Origin: Marinomonas posidonica_A | GTDB taxonomy: Bacteria > Pseudomonadota > Gammaproteobacteria > Pseudomonadales > Marinomonadaceae | Direction: 5' to 3' | NCBI RefSeq assembly: GCF_043643765.1 | Contig: NZ_JBHZSP010000014.1 | Span: 1-64,000, forward strand | DNA: 64,000 nucleotides | Shown here: positions 53,020 through 62,179 of the stretch, one piece after another | Position numbering within the stretch: the stretch's first letter is position 1 | How the letters are laid out: each line of letters opens with the position of its first letter | Translations under genes and position numbers: made by a program | The notes under the pieces: generated by a model | What the model was told of the DNA's origin: nothing | The model's database searches: none | The model's input: the letters and a program-made list of their open reading frames with translations, nothing else

Positions 53020-53083
53020 TGACCATTTAATCAAAATCATAACACTTTACTGACATCCTTTAATAATCCATATATGACCATTT
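53020..53083. promoter_or_regulatory. Direct repeats before the MocR gene
   Basis: TGACCATTT at 53020-53028 and 53075-53083, start to start 55 bp, in the divergent gap of the HBM receptor and the MocR regulator. MocR proteins are known to bind spaced direct repeats, so these are candidate autoregulatory sites. Confidence 0.4.
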
Positions 53084-53189
53084 GCGACTTTTTAATAAAA
53101 ATGCCTAATCCGCGTCTTACATTTCCTTCGATCTAGCGATCTGTTAGATTTACTCTCTTTCAATGATTTAAGAACCTTGCGCAGCCATT

Positions 53190-54608
53190 ATGGACCTTCC
53201 TCTTTACGAAAAGATTGCTAACCAGATTGAGCAACAAATCCAAGAAGGTATTTTTTTGCCAGGCGTTAAAATTCCGTCTGTTCGCAAATCCAGTAAACAA
53301 CTAGAGGTCAGTGTCGCAACCGTACTTCAAGCTTACAGCTTACTTGAGGACAGAGGCGTCATTAAAGCGCGCCCACAAAAAGGGTATTTCGTTCAGGAAA
53401 ACAACCTAAAACTTAAGACCGAGTCACCATTAAACTCGGTCAAACAAGAGCAAAGCGTCCATGCTTTACTTCACCATCTGCTGCACGTTTCCCAAGATGA
53501 AAACATTGTTCAATTCGGGGCAGCCATTCCGAAAAGCCACTTTTTACCGATTCGACAACTGCAACGTTCCGTTGGTCGCTTAATGCGTCTAGAACCAGAG
53601 ATTTGTGCTGCTTACGAATTCACACCTGGCTCACTGGCGCTACGAAGGCAAATCGCCATTCGTATGTTAGACAGCGGCTGTCAGCTTCAGCCCAGTGATA
53701 TTACCATCACGTTAGGTTGCCAGAATGCTCTAATGCTCGCTCTGCAAGCCGTCACCAAAGCTGGTGACACCATTGCGATAGAAAGTCCAGCTTACCATGG
53801 TGTGTTGCAAGCCATAGAAGTACTCAAACTAAACGCGGTTGAAATAACCTGCTCGACCGAAACAGGTCTTGATCTCGACCAATTAGAAATGGCCAATCAA
53901 CAGCAAGATATTAAAGCTTGTATTGTGACCCCTAATAATCAGAACCCAACCGGTGCCACCTTAAACCATCAAGCACGACAACGTTTAATTAAGCAATCAA
54001 ACGATTATGATTTTATTCTCATTGAAGACGATGTTTATGGTGAATTAAGCTACCAAGATAAACGTGAACGCGCTTTAAAAGCCGACGATGTCTATAATCG
54101 AGTCATCTACACCAGCTCTTTTTCAAAAAGCATCGCCCCAGGCTTTCGTATTGGTTGGATTATTGGTGGACGCTTTCAAGCCCCAATCGAGCACTTCGCC
54201 TACGTGCAATCTTTGGCTATTCCCACCCTAACTCAAACCGCCATAGCTAACTTTTTAGAAAATGGCGCATACGATCGTCACCTACGAAAAACCCGAGCCA
54301 CCTATCAAGAAAATTTAATTCGTTGTCAGGAGCAGATTAAAAACCATTTCCCAAACGGCACTCAAACATCCACTCCGAAAGGGGGGTTTTTATTATGGGT
54401 TCGCCTCCCTGCTGATATTGATACGATGCAGTTGCACGCTCAAGCACTTGAAAAGAATATTGGCATACTCCCGGGGTTGGCCTTTAGCCTTCACCGTCAA
54501 TTCGCTCACCACTTCCGCCTAAACTACGCCCTAAATTGGGACTACAACACAGATATTGCACTAAAAGAGTTAGGACAGCTTTGTCATCAACAAGTTAGCA
54601 AAAACTAA
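53190..54608 (+). CDS. MocR-type regulator: GntR helix-turn-helix plus aminotransferase domain
   Basis: Protein of 472 residues. The N-terminal winged helix (YEKIANQIEQQIQEGIFLPG, LEVSVATVLQAYSLLEDRG) covers about 1-70. A fold type I aminotransferase domain covers about 95-470: TLGCQNALMLALQAVTKAGD near 170, CIVTPNNQNPTGATLN near 245, and SSFSKSIAPGFRIGWIIGG near 305, where the Lys would bind pyridoxal phosphate. MocR proteins use PLP-bound ligands to control neighbouring genes. The target is unknown; the HBM receptor is divergent. Confidence 0.9.
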   Translation: MDLPLYEKIANQIEQQIQEGIFLPGVKIPSVRKSSKQLEVSVATVLQAYSLLEDRGVIKARPQKGYFVQENNLKLKTESPLNSVKQEQSVHALLHHLLHVSQDENIVQFGAAIPKSHFLPIRQLQRSVGRLMRLEPEICAAYEFTPGSLALRRQIAIRMLDSGCQLQPSDITITLGCQNALMLALQAVTKAGDTIAIESPAYHGVLQAIEVLKLNAVEITCSTETGLDLDQLEMANQQQDIKACIVTPNNQNPTGATLNHQARQRLIKQSNDYDFILIEDDVYGELSYQDKRERALKADDVYNRVIYTSSFSKSIAPGFRIGWIIGGRFQAPIEHFAYVQSLAIPTLTQTAIANFLENGAYDRHLRKTRATYQENLIRCQEQIKNHFPNGTQTSTPKGGFLLWVRLPADIDTMQLHAQALEKNIGILPGLAFSLHRQFAHHFRLNYALNWDYNTDIALKELGQLCHQQVSKN

Positions 54609-54815
54609 GTTCATATCCGCAAATAAATAGGGTAGCATCGAGTTAAACGACTTAGGCAAACTGTATATAAGTAGAAGTTATGAATTTGGCTCAACGCATC
54701 TTTAAATCCGTCTGTACAGGCAGAGCAAAAAGCGTACAATTCGCATTCTTTTTTAAACACTCAGCCATTTTGGCCGATAACTTGACTATATGAATTAAAA
54801 GCTGGCTTTTTTGTG

Positions 54816-55226
54816 ATGGAATTTGTAGCACATCCGAGAGACCTTCCATTAGAGATCACCCTAATTGAAGATCAGCCTTTTCCTTCTATTTGTGAGAATA
54901 GAGATGGCTTTGTCGGTATAACCTACCTGAGCGTAAACCCGTATAACGATGGCTGCTCTGTAGAAATAACATTGGAAGAAATCGACCCAAACTTCTGTGT
55001 CTCTGGGCGCATAGCTTGGTGCAATAAAGAAAGCGAAGGCTATTTGATTGCGATCGAATTCCCGACCAAAGAAGAATGTTATTGTGTGCGTATGATAGAA
55101 CAACTTTCGCAAATCGAGCATTATCGGCGCCAAGCGAAAAGCCAAGGTCGACGCTTAAACTATAACGAAGCCGCGGCCGAATGGATCCAGAAATTTGCCG
55201 CCAGTTTCCCCGCATTTACCGCCTAA
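54816..55226 (+). CDS. PilZ-domain-like protein
   Basis: Protein of 136 residues. It begins with FVAHPRDLPLEITL, then a beta-rich core containing GITYLSVNPYNDGCSVEITLEEIDPNFCVSGRIAWC and YLIAIEF, and a conserved tail AAAEWIQKFAASFPAF. This order resembles a PilZ-like family common in marine gammaproteobacteria. The RxxxR and DxSxxG c-di-GMP signature is not intact (HPRD then LSVNPYNDG), so binding is doubtful. ATG 54816 is preferred over the GTG one codon before it. It precedes DUF501 by 23 bp. Confidence 0.6.
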   Translation: MEFVAHPRDLPLEITLIEDQPFPSICENRDGFVGITYLSVNPYNDGCSVEITLEEIDPNFCVSGRIAWCNKESEGYLIAIEFPTKEECYCVRMIEQLSQIEHYRRQAKSQGRRLNYNEAAAEWIQKFAASFPAFTA

Positions 55227-55249
55227 CCTAAGCCAATACGAATCACATT

Positions 55250-55765
55250 ATGACAGCAACACTTTCTCAAGCGGATATTGACATTATCACAGCTCAGCTT
55301 GGCCGTACGCCAAGTGGTATAAACGCAATCGCTCACTCATCTCCTAACGGCACACCACAAGTGCTTGAAATGGAAACATGGGTTTTCGATCAACCTTTCC
55401 CTACTTTATATTGGCTTTCAAGCAAAGCCATTGATAAAGCACTGGCGAAAATTGAAAGCCAAGGCGTTGTAAAACAGCTAGAACAAAGAATCAAAGAAGA
55501 TGAGGCATTACGAGAAGCTCATCATGCCTCTCATCAAGACTATGTGACTCGACGTTGGCAAGTCATGAGCGACGAGCACAAAGCCATTATTGAAGAGAAA
55601 GGTTTTAAACCTTTGTTCGATAAATTGGGGATAGGTGGCATTGCCAACTGGGATCAAGTACGTTGCCTACACATGCATTACGCCCATCATTTAGTCGGCG
55701 ATAATGTGATTGGTCGCATTCTTGACGAAGAATATAACATCCGCCAAATTGCTGATGCCGAGTAA
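55250..55765 (+). CDS. DUF501 family protein
   Basis: Protein of 171 residues of a widely conserved family of unknown function. Family features are LGRTPSGINAIAHSSPNGTPQVLEME at residue 17, FPTLYWLSSKAIDKALAKIESQGVVKQLE near 50, and the C-terminal VRCLHMHYAHHLVGDNVIGRILDEEY. In other bacteria the family often neighbours exopolyphosphatase or enolase genes, which are not here. It probably shares a transcript with the PilZ-like gene and ends at a strong hairpin. Confidence 0.85.
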   Translation: MTATLSQADIDIITAQLGRTPSGINAIAHSSPNGTPQVLEMETWVFDQPFPTLYWLSSKAIDKALAKIESQGVVKQLEQRIKEDEALREAHHASHQDYVTRRWQVMSDEHKAIIEEKGFKPLFDKLGIGGIANWDQVRCLHMHYAHHLVGDNVIGRILDEEYNIRQIADAE

Positions 55766-55788
55766 GTTTAAAGGTGACAGTAGAACAA

Positions 55789-55827
55789 AAAATGGCTTTG
55801 CAGAGTAACTGCAACGCCATTTTTTTA
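55789..55827. terminator. Bidirectional terminator between DUF501 and a small hypothetical
   Basis: AAAATGGC (55789-55796) pairs with GCCATTTT (55816-55823), and inside TTGCAG/CTGCAA extends the stem. A-runs and T-runs flank it on both sides. Confidence 0.9.
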
Positions 55828-55850
55828 CTCTCTAAGTAACGCAGGAAGGT

Positions 55851-56147
55851 CTACTTCGCCACAGCCGCTTCTAGCTTGGCTTTCAGCTCATCCGCTGTTT
55901 TCACACTGGGTAAGATCGCTCGAATACGGTTAAACGCATTTTGGGCCACTTCCGCACGCTGAGCATAAGTAGTCAATGCGCCACCTGTCCAACCCGCTAA
56001 CTTAACCATTTCATTTTTAAAATTATTTCCAGCAACGCCATGCCCGCCCAGCGCCATTAAGGCATCTTCTATTTGTAAATAGCTAGGACGTTCGCCACCG
56101 AACTTCATAAAATCATCTTGTTGCACTTCGGCAAACTGTTTTGACAT
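55851..56147 (-). CDS. Hypothetical protein, small soluble
   Basis: Ninety-eight residues, mostly predicted helical, rich in Ala. It contains FGGERPSYLQIEDALMALGG, GVAGNNFKNEMVKLAGWTGGALTTYAQRAEVAQNAFNRIRAI and an AVAK end. No family or motif is recognised. It has its own gap upstream and a shared terminator downstream, so it looks like a single-gene transcript. Confidence 0.65.
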   Translation of the reverse strand: MSKQFAEVQQDDFMKFGGERPSYLQIEDALMALGGHGVAGNNFKNEMVKLAGWTGGALTTYAQRAEVAQNAFNRIRAILPSVKTADELKAKLEAAVAK

Positions 56148-56242
56148 CGCAAAAAACCTTTTCTAAAACTTATAATATCTTTAAGTTAGCCATAATTATG
56201 ACAAGGCACAAGGGCACACTTGTAGAAAAACGTAAACACACA

Positions 56243-57727
56243 TTAAGTGTTTGTACGAACTCGGTTCACTGCCTTTTGCCAGCCCTTATATAAGGCATCG
56301 CCTGATGCCTTATCCATTTCAGGCTGGAAAGTTTTATCCGCTTCCCATAATTGACTGATGCCCTCTAAAGATGAATAAATCCCCACTTTCATACCTGCTA
56401 AAAACGCCACACCCAACGCGGTAGTTTCCGTGACGCAAGGGCGTTCTACCGTGACATCTAACAGATCGCTTAAAAACTGCACCATAATGTCGTTGACCAC
56501 CATACCGCCATCCACTCTCAGGGAACGAAAGTTGGCTCCGTCTTGCGCCATCGCATCCACCAGATCCCGTGTTTGATAACACACTGAACGCAACCCCGCA
56601 CTGACAATATCCTCAACACTGGTATCACGCGTTAAACCTATCATGGCACCACGGGCATCAGGGTCCCAGTAAGGTGCACCCAAACCGGTAAAGGCGGGGA
56701 CCAGATAAACCGAATCGTCATTCAACGCTTTTTGCGCCAAGCTTTGCGTTTCTTTGGCATCACTGAACAGTTTTAGACCATCTCGTAACCACTGGATCGC
56801 CGCACCAGCGACAAAAATACTGCCCTCTAATGCGTACGTTACTTTGCCGTTAAGACGATAGCCGACTGTCGTCAGTAGCTTATGCTCAGATTTGAGTGCC
56901 TTATCCCCCGTATTGAGAATCATAAAGCAGCCTGTCCCATAGGTGCTTTTCACCATACCTGGGGTAAAACACGCCTGACCCACTAGCGCTGCCTGTTGAT
57001 CCCCAGCGATACCATTCACTGGAATGCTGGCGCCCAACCATTGAGGATCTATGTCACCAAAATCGGCACTGCAATCCATCACTTCTGGAAAAATCACGTC
57101 CGCAATACCAAATAATTCAATCAGCTCTTGATCCCATGCTTGCTGATGAATATTGAACGCCATTGTCCGAGCTGCATTGGTTGCATCCGTCTTATGGGAT
57201 TGACCTTTTGTTAGATGCCAAAGCAAATAACTGTCGACCGTGCCAAAGGCTAATTGGCCAGCCTTAGCTTTTTGTTTCGCTCCTTCTACATTTTCCAATA
57301 CCCAACGTATTTTGGTGGCGGAAAAATAGGGATCAATCAACAACCCTGTTTTTTCTTGAACCTTGCTCGCCCAACCTTGCTCGACCAAGGACTGGCAATA
57401 AACACTGGTGCGTCGATCCTGCCAAACAATGGCATTGTAAACCGGCTTGCCTGTCGCTATGTCCCAAAGAATGGTGGTTTCCCTTTGATTGGTGATACCA
57501 ACACTGGCTATCTCTTGTGCAGCGATGCCTGTATCCTTAAGCACAGATTGACAGACCGCCAAGGTTGAAGACCAAATGTCCTCTGGATCATGCTCTACCC
57601 AACCATCATTGGGAAAGATCTGCGGAAATTCTTGCTGAGACTGACCAATGCGATTGGCTTTTTCATCAAATACAATAGCGCGTGAACTGGTAGTACCTTG
57701 GTCGATTGCAAGAATATAATGGGTCAT
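56243..57727 (-). CDS. glpK: Glycerol kinase GlpK
   Basis: Phosphorylates glycerol to glycerol-3-phosphate with ATP; 494 residues, the usual length. FGGY motifs are visible: ILAIDQGTTSSRAIVFD at residue 5, NAIVWQDRRTS near 98, SGDPE-equivalent DATNAARTMAFNI near 180, GDQQAALVGQACF near 260, YALEGSIFVAGAAIQWLRDGL near 310 and VDGGMVVNDIMVQF near 405. It is divergent from glpR across 154 bp with a GlpR-type site. No glpF facilitator is in the window. Confidence 0.97.
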   Translation of the reverse strand: MTHYILAIDQGTTSSRAIVFDEKANRIGQSQQEFPQIFPNDGWVEHDPEDIWSSTLAVCQSVLKDTGIAAQEIASVGITNQRETTILWDIATGKPVYNAIVWQDRRTSVYCQSLVEQGWASKVQEKTGLLIDPYFSATKIRWVLENVEGAKQKAKAGQLAFGTVDSYLLWHLTKGQSHKTDATNAARTMAFNIHQQAWDQELIELFGIADVIFPEVMDCSADFGDIDPQWLGASIPVNGIAGDQQAALVGQACFTPGMVKSTYGTGCFMILNTGDKALKSEHKLLTTVGYRLNGKVTYALEGSIFVAGAAIQWLRDGLKLFSDAKETQSLAQKALNDDSVYLVPAFTGLGAPYWDPDARGAMIGLTRDTSVEDIVSAGLRSVCYQTRDLVDAMAQDGANFRSLRVDGGMVVNDIMVQFLSDLLDVTVERPCVTETTALGVAFLAGMKVGIYSSLEGISQLWEADKTFQPEMDKASGDALYKGWQKAVNRVRTNT

Positions 57728-57797
57728 GGCAGATTCTCTTTGAGATATCGGTCACTTTCGATAAGCGACTTAATTGTTGTTTTGTTTTTTGAACATG

Positions 57798-57817
57798 AAT
57801 ATTCAAATTCGAATATT
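57798..57817. promoter_or_regulatory. GlpR-type operator before glpK
   Basis: AATATTCAAATTCGAATATT has ten-base half sites mirrored at nine positions and resembles the known GlpR pattern WATKYTCGWT/AWCGAMCATW. It is 71 bp before glpK and 65 bp before glpR. Confidence 0.65.
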
Positions 57818-57881
57818 CTATATTAAAAACCAATGGGGACTCCTTTAGCAAGAGTAACCTGTAAGAGGAGAAGAAAACGGT

Positions 57882-58655
57882 ATGGGGCAGCTTTCTCGCC
57901 AAGACAAGATCGTCGCGTTAGTAAAAGACAAAGGCTACGCATCCATTGATGAACTGGCCACGCAATTTTCCGTCACACCACAGACCATTCGACGTGACAT
58001 CAACGAACTGGCAAAAGCAGGTCAAGTACGTCGTCACCACGGTGGCGCCAGTTACGATTCCAGTACCACCAACGTCGCTTATGCCACACGACAAATTTTA
58101 CAACTGGGCGCAAAAGAACAAATCGCCAAACGCATTGCTGCTGAAATCCCAAATAATGCTTCCTTGTTTATCAACATAGGCACCACGACGGAGACAGTCG
58201 CCCGAGCGCTTCTCAACCATCACGGCCTACAGGTGATTACCAATAACCTTAATGTTGCCACCATTCTCAGTGGCAAAGAAGACTTCAATGTCATCATTGC
58301 TGGCGGTACTGTCCGTTCCCGCGATGGTGGCGTTATGGGTGAAGCAACCATCGATTTCATCAATCAATTTCGCGTTGACTTTGGCATAGTCGGCATCAGT
58401 GGGATTGATCCACATGATGGCTCACTACTCGACTATGACTATCAAGAAGTACGAGTAGCACAAAGTATCATTTCCAATTCAAGAAACGTCTTCTTAGCCG
58501 CTGACAGCGAAAAGTTTGGTCGTAATGCGGTAGTGAGATTAGGCAATATCACTCAAGTAGATCGCCTCTTTACCGATGAGCAACCACCGAAAGCCATTAG
58601 TAAACTCATGAAAGAACATAAGGTTCAACTCGAACTTTGTAAGCCAAAACACTAA
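57882..58655 (+). CDS. glpR: Glycerol-3-phosphate regulon repressor GlpR (DeoR family)
   Basis: Repressor of 257 residues. The N-terminal DeoR helix-turn-helix is RQDKIVALVKDKGYASIDEL and FSVTPQTIRRDINELAKAG; the sugar-phosphate sensor domain follows from about 75 with NIGTTTETVARALL and FLAADSEKFGRNAVVRLG. It is released by glycerol-3-phosphate. It lies between glpK and glpD, and matching palindromes precede both of those genes. Confidence 0.95.
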   Translation: MGQLSRQDKIVALVKDKGYASIDELATQFSVTPQTIRRDINELAKAGQVRRHHGGASYDSSTTNVAYATRQILQLGAKEQIAKRIAAEIPNNASLFINIGTTTETVARALLNHHGLQVITNNLNVATILSGKEDFNVIIAGGTVRSRDGGVMGEATIDFINQFRVDFGIVGISGIDPHDGSLLDYDYQEVRVAQSIISNSRNVFLAADSEKFGRNAVVRLGNITQVDRLFTDEQPPKAISKLMKEHKVQLELCKPKH

Positions 58656-58696
58656 TTTCGCTCCCCCTTCACTCTTTTTGAATCACTGGTTTTATG

Positions 58697-58721
58697 AGTG
58701 ACCATGCTTTGAATGGTCACT
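58697..58721. repeat. Inverted repeat between glpR and glpD
   Basis: AGTGACCAT (58697-58705), 7-base loop, ATGGTCACT (58713-58721). Perfect 9 bp arms without a T-run. It may be a weak terminator of glpR or a regulator site before glpD. Confidence 0.4.
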
Positions 58722-58779
58722 AAATCTTCACATTATCAGGCTTGCTATTCCCTCTGCCTAGGTTTAGTATCGAAACTAA

Positions 58780-58797
58780 ATGTTCGTTTTCGAACAT
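58780..58797. promoter_or_regulatory. GlpR-type operator before glpD
   Basis: ATGTTCG-TTTT-CGAACAT is a perfect palindrome that matches the enterobacterial GlpR consensus half site WATGTTCGWT closely. It lies 28 bp before glpD, overlapping the likely promoter. Confidence 0.8.
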
Positions 58798-58824
58798 GAT
58801 CTATTTTCGATTATGAGGCTAAGC

Positions 58825-60309
58825 ATGACTCAAACACATTTTGATCTCTTCGTAGTAGGCGGTGGCATTAACGGTACTGGCATTGCGGCAGACGCTGCTG
58901 GACGAGGCTTATCCGTCGGCCTATGTGAAATGGGCGACCTGGCCCACGCCACGTCATCATCAAGCAGTAAGCTGATTCATGGTGGATTGCGCTACCTAGA
59001 ACATTATGAGTTCCGTCTGGTAAAAGAAGCCCTGAACGAACGTGAAGTATTACTAAAAGTCGCCCCTCATCTAGTTACCCCGATGCGCTTCCAAATGCCT
59101 CACCGTCCTCACTTACGTCCAGCTTGGCTAATACGCATTGGCATGTTTCTTTATGACACATTGGGCAAGCGTGAAACCTTGCCAGGTTCAAAACGCGTCA
59201 AATACGGCACGGATAGCCCACTGAAAAACGACATTACACAAGGGTTTGAATACTCAGATTGCTGGGTAGATGATGCTCGATTGGTGGTGACCAATGCGCT
59301 CAGTGCACAACAACATGGCGCGTCTATTTTTGCTCGAACACGTTGCTCTTCAGCGAAGAGAGTGGACGGCAAATGGCACATTATTTTGACCGATGAAACC
59401 ACACATGAAACCACTGAAGTCACTGCAAATGGTTTAGTCAATGCCGCTGGTCCTTGGGTATCTTCTTTTATTGAAACCAAGGTGGAACGAAAAGCGCCTT
59501 ACGGCATTCGCATGATCAAAGGCAGCCACATTGTCGTGCCTAAGCTTTATCAGCATTCCAATGCCTTTATTATGCAAAACACAGACAAACGGATTGTGTT
59601 TGCTATTCCTTATCGTGACGACTACACATTGCTTGGCACAACCGATGTGGAATACAAGGGTGATCCGAATAAAGTCGCCATCTCGGAAGACGAAACCAAT
59701 TATATCTTGCAAGTGGCTAACGATCATTTCAAACAAAGCCTAACACCGAAAGATGTGGTGTGGAGCTACTCAGGTGTGCGTCCGCTTTTAGAAGATGAAT
59801 CTTCTGATCCTTCTGCCGTGACACGTGATTACACCTTACACCTTGATGATGATTTAGGAGCCCCTCTACTGAGTATCTTTGGCGGCAAGATCACCACCTA
59901 TCGTAAGCTGGCGTTATCCGCCATGAAAAAACTGGCGCCCTTCTATCAGCAAATGGGAGAGGAATGGACACACAGCAAGCCACTTCCAGGTGGTGAATTG
60001 GGTATGTCACTGGACGCTTACGCCATGAAACTTCAACAAGACTTCCCTTTCATTGGCGCGCATTTAGCACAACGCTTTGCCAACAGTTACGGCAGCCGTA
60101 CTCAATTAATCTTAGGTAATTTGGATTCTGTGGCAGCGTTAGGAAAAGATTTCGGTAACGAGTTATATCAAGCAGAAGTCGATTATCTGATCGAGCAAGA
60201 ATGGGCTCGCAGCGCGGAAGACATTCTATGGCGCCGAACCAAACTCGGTTTGGAGTTCACAGATGACCAGGTCACTACTCTAGAAGAGTACGTTCAATCT
60301 CGGCTTTAA
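58825..60309 (+). CDS. glpD: Aerobic glycerol-3-phosphate dehydrogenase GlpD
   Basis: Membrane-associated FAD enzyme of 494 residues that oxidises glycerol-3-phosphate to dihydroxyacetone phosphate and feeds the quinone pool. The FAD loop VVGGGINGTGIAADAAGRG starts at residue 10; SSSSKLIHGGLRYLEHYEFRLVKEAL near 45, GIRMIKGSHIVVP near 225, IPYRDDYTLLGTTD near 260 and IFGGKITTYRKLA near 350 are typical. ATG 58825 has GAGG and lies clear of the operator; the open frame to 58780 would run through the operator. Confidence 0.97.
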   Translation: MTQTHFDLFVVGGGINGTGIAADAAGRGLSVGLCEMGDLAHATSSSSSKLIHGGLRYLEHYEFRLVKEALNEREVLLKVAPHLVTPMRFQMPHRPHLRPAWLIRIGMFLYDTLGKRETLPGSKRVKYGTDSPLKNDITQGFEYSDCWVDDARLVVTNALSAQQHGASIFARTRCSSAKRVDGKWHIILTDETTHETTEVTANGLVNAAGPWVSSFIETKVERKAPYGIRMIKGSHIVVPKLYQHSNAFIMQNTDKRIVFAIPYRDDYTLLGTTDVEYKGDPNKVAISEDETNYILQVANDHFKQSLTPKDVVWSYSGVRPLLEDESSDPSAVTRDYTLHLDDDLGAPLLSIFGGKITTYRKLALSAMKKLAPFYQQMGEEWTHSKPLPGGELGMSLDAYAMKLQQDFPFIGAHLAQRFANSYGSRTQLILGNLDSVAALGKDFGNELYQAEVDYLIEQEWARSAEDILWRRTKLGLEFTDDQVTTLEEYVQSRL

Positions 60310-60332
60310 CCAGCCAGCTCTTCTGTACGTTT

Positions 60333-60367
60333 GCCCGCCTAGTCGATTGTCTAGGCGGGCTTTTTTT
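60333..60367 (+). terminator. Intrinsic terminator after glpD
   Basis: GCCCGCCTAG (60333-60342), 8-base loop, CTAGGCGGGC (60351-60360), then seven T. Confidence 0.96.
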
Positions 60368-60422
60368 GCTTTACTAACGACCTCCTAAACACTCTTTGAC
60401 GCCAACAATGGAAGCTAGCCAT

Positions 60423-61193
60423 ATGGATCTCACGCTGTTCGATTTACCAATTTGGATCTATACGGCCTTATTCGCTACGGCGTTTGTTGCTGGCGCCATT
60501 GACGCCATCGCAGGCGGTGGTGGTTTGATTACTGTTCCTGTATTACTGGCCGCAGGTCTTTCTCCTGCACAAGCCCTCGCCACTAATAAATTACAGGGCT
60601 GCGCAGGCACTTTGTCCGCCTCTTACCACTTTATTAAAAAAGGTCAGGTAGATCTAAAACAAATGCTACCCGCCATAATAATGACGGCCATTGGCGCGAT
60701 ATTGGGCACCTTATTGGTGTCTTATCTCGACAGCAGTTTACTGCTCAAAGCCGTACCCATTATTTTGATCGCCGTCGCGATTTTCTTTTTCTTCTTACCC
60801 AAAGTTCAGCCTTATCTAGCCAGCAAATTTTCCCTAAGTCATCTGCAATTTGCTGTCATCATTGGTACCAGCATTGGCTTTTACGACGGTTTAATTGGTC
60901 CAGGTACCGGCGCTTTTTTCTCTACGGCTTATCTTTGCCTAATGGGATTAACCCTAGTGTCAGCAACCGCCCACACCAAAATCCTAAACGCCACCAGCAA
61001 CGCGTCCTCCTTACTGGTGTTTACCTTCAGTGGTCATATCATCTGGACATTGGGCATAGTGATGGGTGTGGGACAATGGCTAGGCGCCCAAATTGGCTCA
61101 CGTCTCGTCATTACAAAAGGGACTAAGTTAATCCGTCCTATGGTCATTATTATGTGTTTAGCCATTTCAGTGAAACTGCTTATCAACCAGTAA
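60423..61193 (+). CDS. TSUP family membrane permease (TauE/SafE)
   Basis: Permease of 256 residues with about seven membrane spans. The family marks are FVAGAIDAIAGGGGLITVPVLLAAGLSPAQALATNK near residue 22 and the repeat GFYDGLIGPGTGAFFSTAYLCLMG near 160. TSUP proteins move sulfite, sulfoacetate or other small organic anions; the substrate is unknown here. I chose ATG 60423 with GGAAG upstream over earlier in-frame starts at 60396 and 60408. Its stop overlaps the end of the convergent LysR gene by 11 bp. Confidence 0.85.
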   Translation: MDLTLFDLPIWIYTALFATAFVAGAIDAIAGGGGLITVPVLLAAGLSPAQALATNKLQGCAGTLSASYHFIKKGQVDLKQMLPAIIMTAIGAILGTLLVSYLDSSLLLKAVPIILIAVAIFFFFLPKVQPYLASKFSLSHLQFAVIIGTSIGFYDGLIGPGTGAFFSTAYLCLMGLTLVSATAHTKILNATSNASSLLVFTFSGHIIWTLGIVMGVGQWLGAQIGSRLVITKGTKLIRPMVIIMCLAISVKLLINQ

Positions 61194-62130
61194 TCTTTAA
61201 CGCTTCCGGTTTCGTTAACGCATCGTCTGGTGAATATCGATAACATTCCGCCACCAGCCATTTTAGCAACTGCTGAACAGGCTCCCTTTGATATTGCGCT
61301 TCCGGACAAGCAAACACATAGGCATGATTTTCATCTAAAATATCATCAAATGGTTTCACTAGACGACCATGCTGAATATCGTCCATCACCAATGGCGTTC
61401 TGCCTAGCGCCACACCTTGTCCCGCAATCGCTGCCTGCACGGCCAAATCGCCACGGTTAAAACTGATACCTCGAGATGGCTTAACACCTTTTGCATTGGC
61501 TAGCTGTAACCAACGCTCCCACTCAGCATAAGGACTTGAAAAACGCCATTCAGAATCATCATTAAGTAAGGGCACATCGGCTAATTGATTGGCATGGGTT
61601 AAGCCACGCTGCTTGAGAAAGGCTGGACTGCATACTGGAAACACCTTGTCCTTCATCAGGGGCACCAAGTGGCTTTTGGCATTGTGTACATGACTGTGAA
61701 CAATGGCAACGTCAATACGATCACGCTGAAAGCTCACCTCTCTATCGTTGGCCTGGATGCGCAGCTGCAGATCTGGATAAGTTTCTTGCAAGCTGCCCAG
61801 ACGAGGGATCAACCATTTCGTCGCAAAAGAGGGCATCACCGAAACAGACAGAATGTTTGAGCTTTCTTCTTCCTGCAACTCACTGATCAAACCACTGATT
61901 TCATTAAAACTATGATTCAACTGAACAGCCAGTCTGGCACCAGCAACCGTCAGCTCCAAGCGCCTATGATGACGAGTAAAGAGACGGAATTTCAAACGCT
62001 CTTCCAACTGACGAATTTGCTGACTCACCGCACCTTGAGTAAGGTGCAGTTCCTCTGCCGCCTTAGTAAAACTCAAGTGACGTGCCGCAATCGAGAAGGT
62101 ATTCAGCCCTGTGAGCGGAATAGATTTCAT
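61183..62130 (-). CDS. LysR-type regulator, GcvA-like
   Basis: Regulator of 315 residues. The helix-turn-helix is RHLSFTKAAEELHLTQGAVSQ with IRQLEERLKFRLFTRHHRRLELT, the GcvA subfamily pattern. The effector domain runs from about 90 to 300 with FSSPYAEWERWLQLAN near 195. It ends inside the convergent TSUP gene. An 11 bp inverted repeat lies about 50 bp before its start. Control of the neighbouring permease is possible but the orientation (tail to tail) does not demand it. Confidence 0.88.
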   Translation of the reverse strand: MKSIPLTGLNTFSIAARHLSFTKAAEELHLTQGAVSQQIRQLEERLKFRLFTRHHRRLELTVAGARLAVQLNHSFNEISGLISELQEEESSNILSVSVMPSFATKWLIPRLGSLQETYPDLQLRIQANDREVSFQRDRIDVAIVHSHVHNAKSHLVPLMKDKVFPVCSPAFLKQRGLTHANQLADVPLLNDDSEWRFSSPYAEWERWLQLANAKGVKPSRGISFNRGDLAVQAAIAGQGVALGRTPLVMDDIQHGRLVKPFDDILDENHAYVFACPEAQYQREPVQQLLKWLVAECYRYSPDDALTKPEALKITG

Positions 62131-62179
62131 ATTTGCTTACCCTTAAAAAGAAACACGAAACAAACAATACAACGAAGAG

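Noticed and set aside
54662..54669. TGTATATA near the PilZ-like gene as a third HutC site
   Set aside because: The sequence continues as AG, so the palindrome seen in the hut sites is not formed.
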